Source: Actinomycetota bacterium (GTDB taxonomy: Bacteria > Actinomycetota > Humimicrobiia > Humimicrobiales > Humimicrobiaceae). Taken from it: 5,879 nucleotides of DNA. This document shows positions 5,450-5,879 of the stretch, piece after piece. The DNA is taken from the NCBI GenBank assembly GCA_014360385.1, contig JACIXO010000094.1, forward strand, positions 1-5,879, read 5' to 3'. Positions within the stretch are counted from its first letter, which is position 1. Each line of letters begins with the position of its first letter. A program made the position numbers and the translations under genes. The notes below the pieces were generated by a model. That model was not told where the DNA came from. It saw nothing but the letters and a program-made list of their open reading frames with translations, and ran no database searches.

Positions 5450-5879
5450 TCACTTCTTACTTTTCATTCCATAAAGGTAACCACCCCTAAGGCCTTCAAG
5501 TGTGTGACTTACAATAAAAGCCTTGGGATCTATTCTGCATACTATTTCACTAAGCTCTGCAACATTTGAATGCCGGCAGACCACGTTTATAATTCTTACA
5601 TTTCCCTCCTTGCCATTGCCAATGTAGCTTGTAGCTCCAAAGCCTTTTCTTCTGAGCTCGTCTTCAATCTCCTGAGAATCATTCTTTGAAATTATATTTG
5701 TACTTACAAGATCTCTGGAAAATTTCTCAGAAATAGTAATACCAATTAGCGTTCCACAGGCAAACCCAGCTCCGTAAGCCAGTATGCCATAGAAGTTGTC
5801 AATATCTTTTACTATTCTTACTATTACGGTCACAAATATTACTACTTCAAAGAACCCAATTATCGAAGCTCTCACCTTC
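5450..5879 (-). CDS. UPF0316 / DUF2179 membrane protein, 5' end outside the window
   Basis: About 143 codons are visible, ending at the TGA at 5452-5450. The hydrophobic opening (IIGFFEVVIFVTVIVRIVKD) followed by ILAYGAGFACGTLIGI matches the second and third membrane segments of UPF0316 proteins. The remainder (about 60-141, counting from the GTG at 5875) is the soluble DUF2179 domain, with GFGATSYIGNGKEG and IDPKAFIVSHTLEGLRGGY near the end. The family's role is unknown; DUF2179 also occurs at the C-terminus of YitT-type membrane proteins. The GTG at 5875 is not the real start: it sits where family members carry internal residues just before GFFEV, the preceding codon (AAG, Lys) fits too, and the first membrane segment is missing. 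The gene therefore begins to the right of the window. No frameshift is visible. Confidence 0.88.
   Translation of the reverse strand, partial: KVRASIIGFFEVVIFVTVIVRIVKDIDNFYGILAYGAGFACGTLIGITISEKFSRDLVSTNIISKNDSQEIEDELRRKGFGATSYIGNGKEGNVRIINVVCRHSNVAELSEIVCRIDPKAFIVSHTLEGLRGGYLYGMKSKK

Noticed and set aside
5873..5875. GTG as the start codon of the UPF0316 gene
   Set aside because: The first membrane segment of the family would be missing, and the frame stays open to the window edge with a fitting Lys codon before it.

Overview
The window is AT-rich DNA that reads best as bacterial. Several starts have good Shine-Dalgarno sites, one sigma70-type promoter is close to consensus, and there is a PlsC-type acyltransferase for ester phospholipids, which archaea normally lack. 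Arginine is coded mostly by AGA/AGG and ATA is common for isoleucine, as in many AT-rich anaerobes or thermophiles. I cannot name the genus. No rRNA, tRNA, CRISPR array, transposase, phage gene or convincing intrinsic terminator was seen. I recognise a family for all six substantial genes, so this looks like ordinary chromosome and not a mobile or defence island.

Layout. Positions 1-2874 are a leftward (minus-strand) block. From upstream to downstream it holds a site-2-protease-type membrane metalloprotease with a CBS pair (2874-1741), a possible tiny ORF (1678-1577), a GT-B glycosyltransferase (1555-107), and the first nine or so codons of a further gene that leaves the window at the left edge (29-1). 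Positions 2875-3285 are a very AT-rich divergent intergenic region with several short direct repeats and one weak minus-strand small ORF. Positions 3286-5429 are a rightward block: an MgtC/SapB-family membrane protein, a Mut7-C-type (PIN-like) RNase with a zinc ribbon, and a PlsC-family acyltransferase that also has its own promoter. A UPF0316/DUF2179 membrane protein converges on it from the right. Its 5' end lies beyond the window, so the apparent GTG start at 5875 is an internal valine codon.

How the genes fit together is inference. Four products are integral or peripheral membrane proteins (site-2 protease, MgtC-like, PlsC, UPF0316) and one is a glycosyltransferase, so the theme is envelope and lipid housekeeping plus one RNA-processing enzyme. 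Nothing shows that they form one pathway. The points most worth a second look are the open, codon-like stretches between genes on the minus strand (57-119, 1577-1678, 3142-3258), the repeat cluster in the divergent promoter region, and the promoter whose -35 box overlaps the stop codon of the RNase gene.
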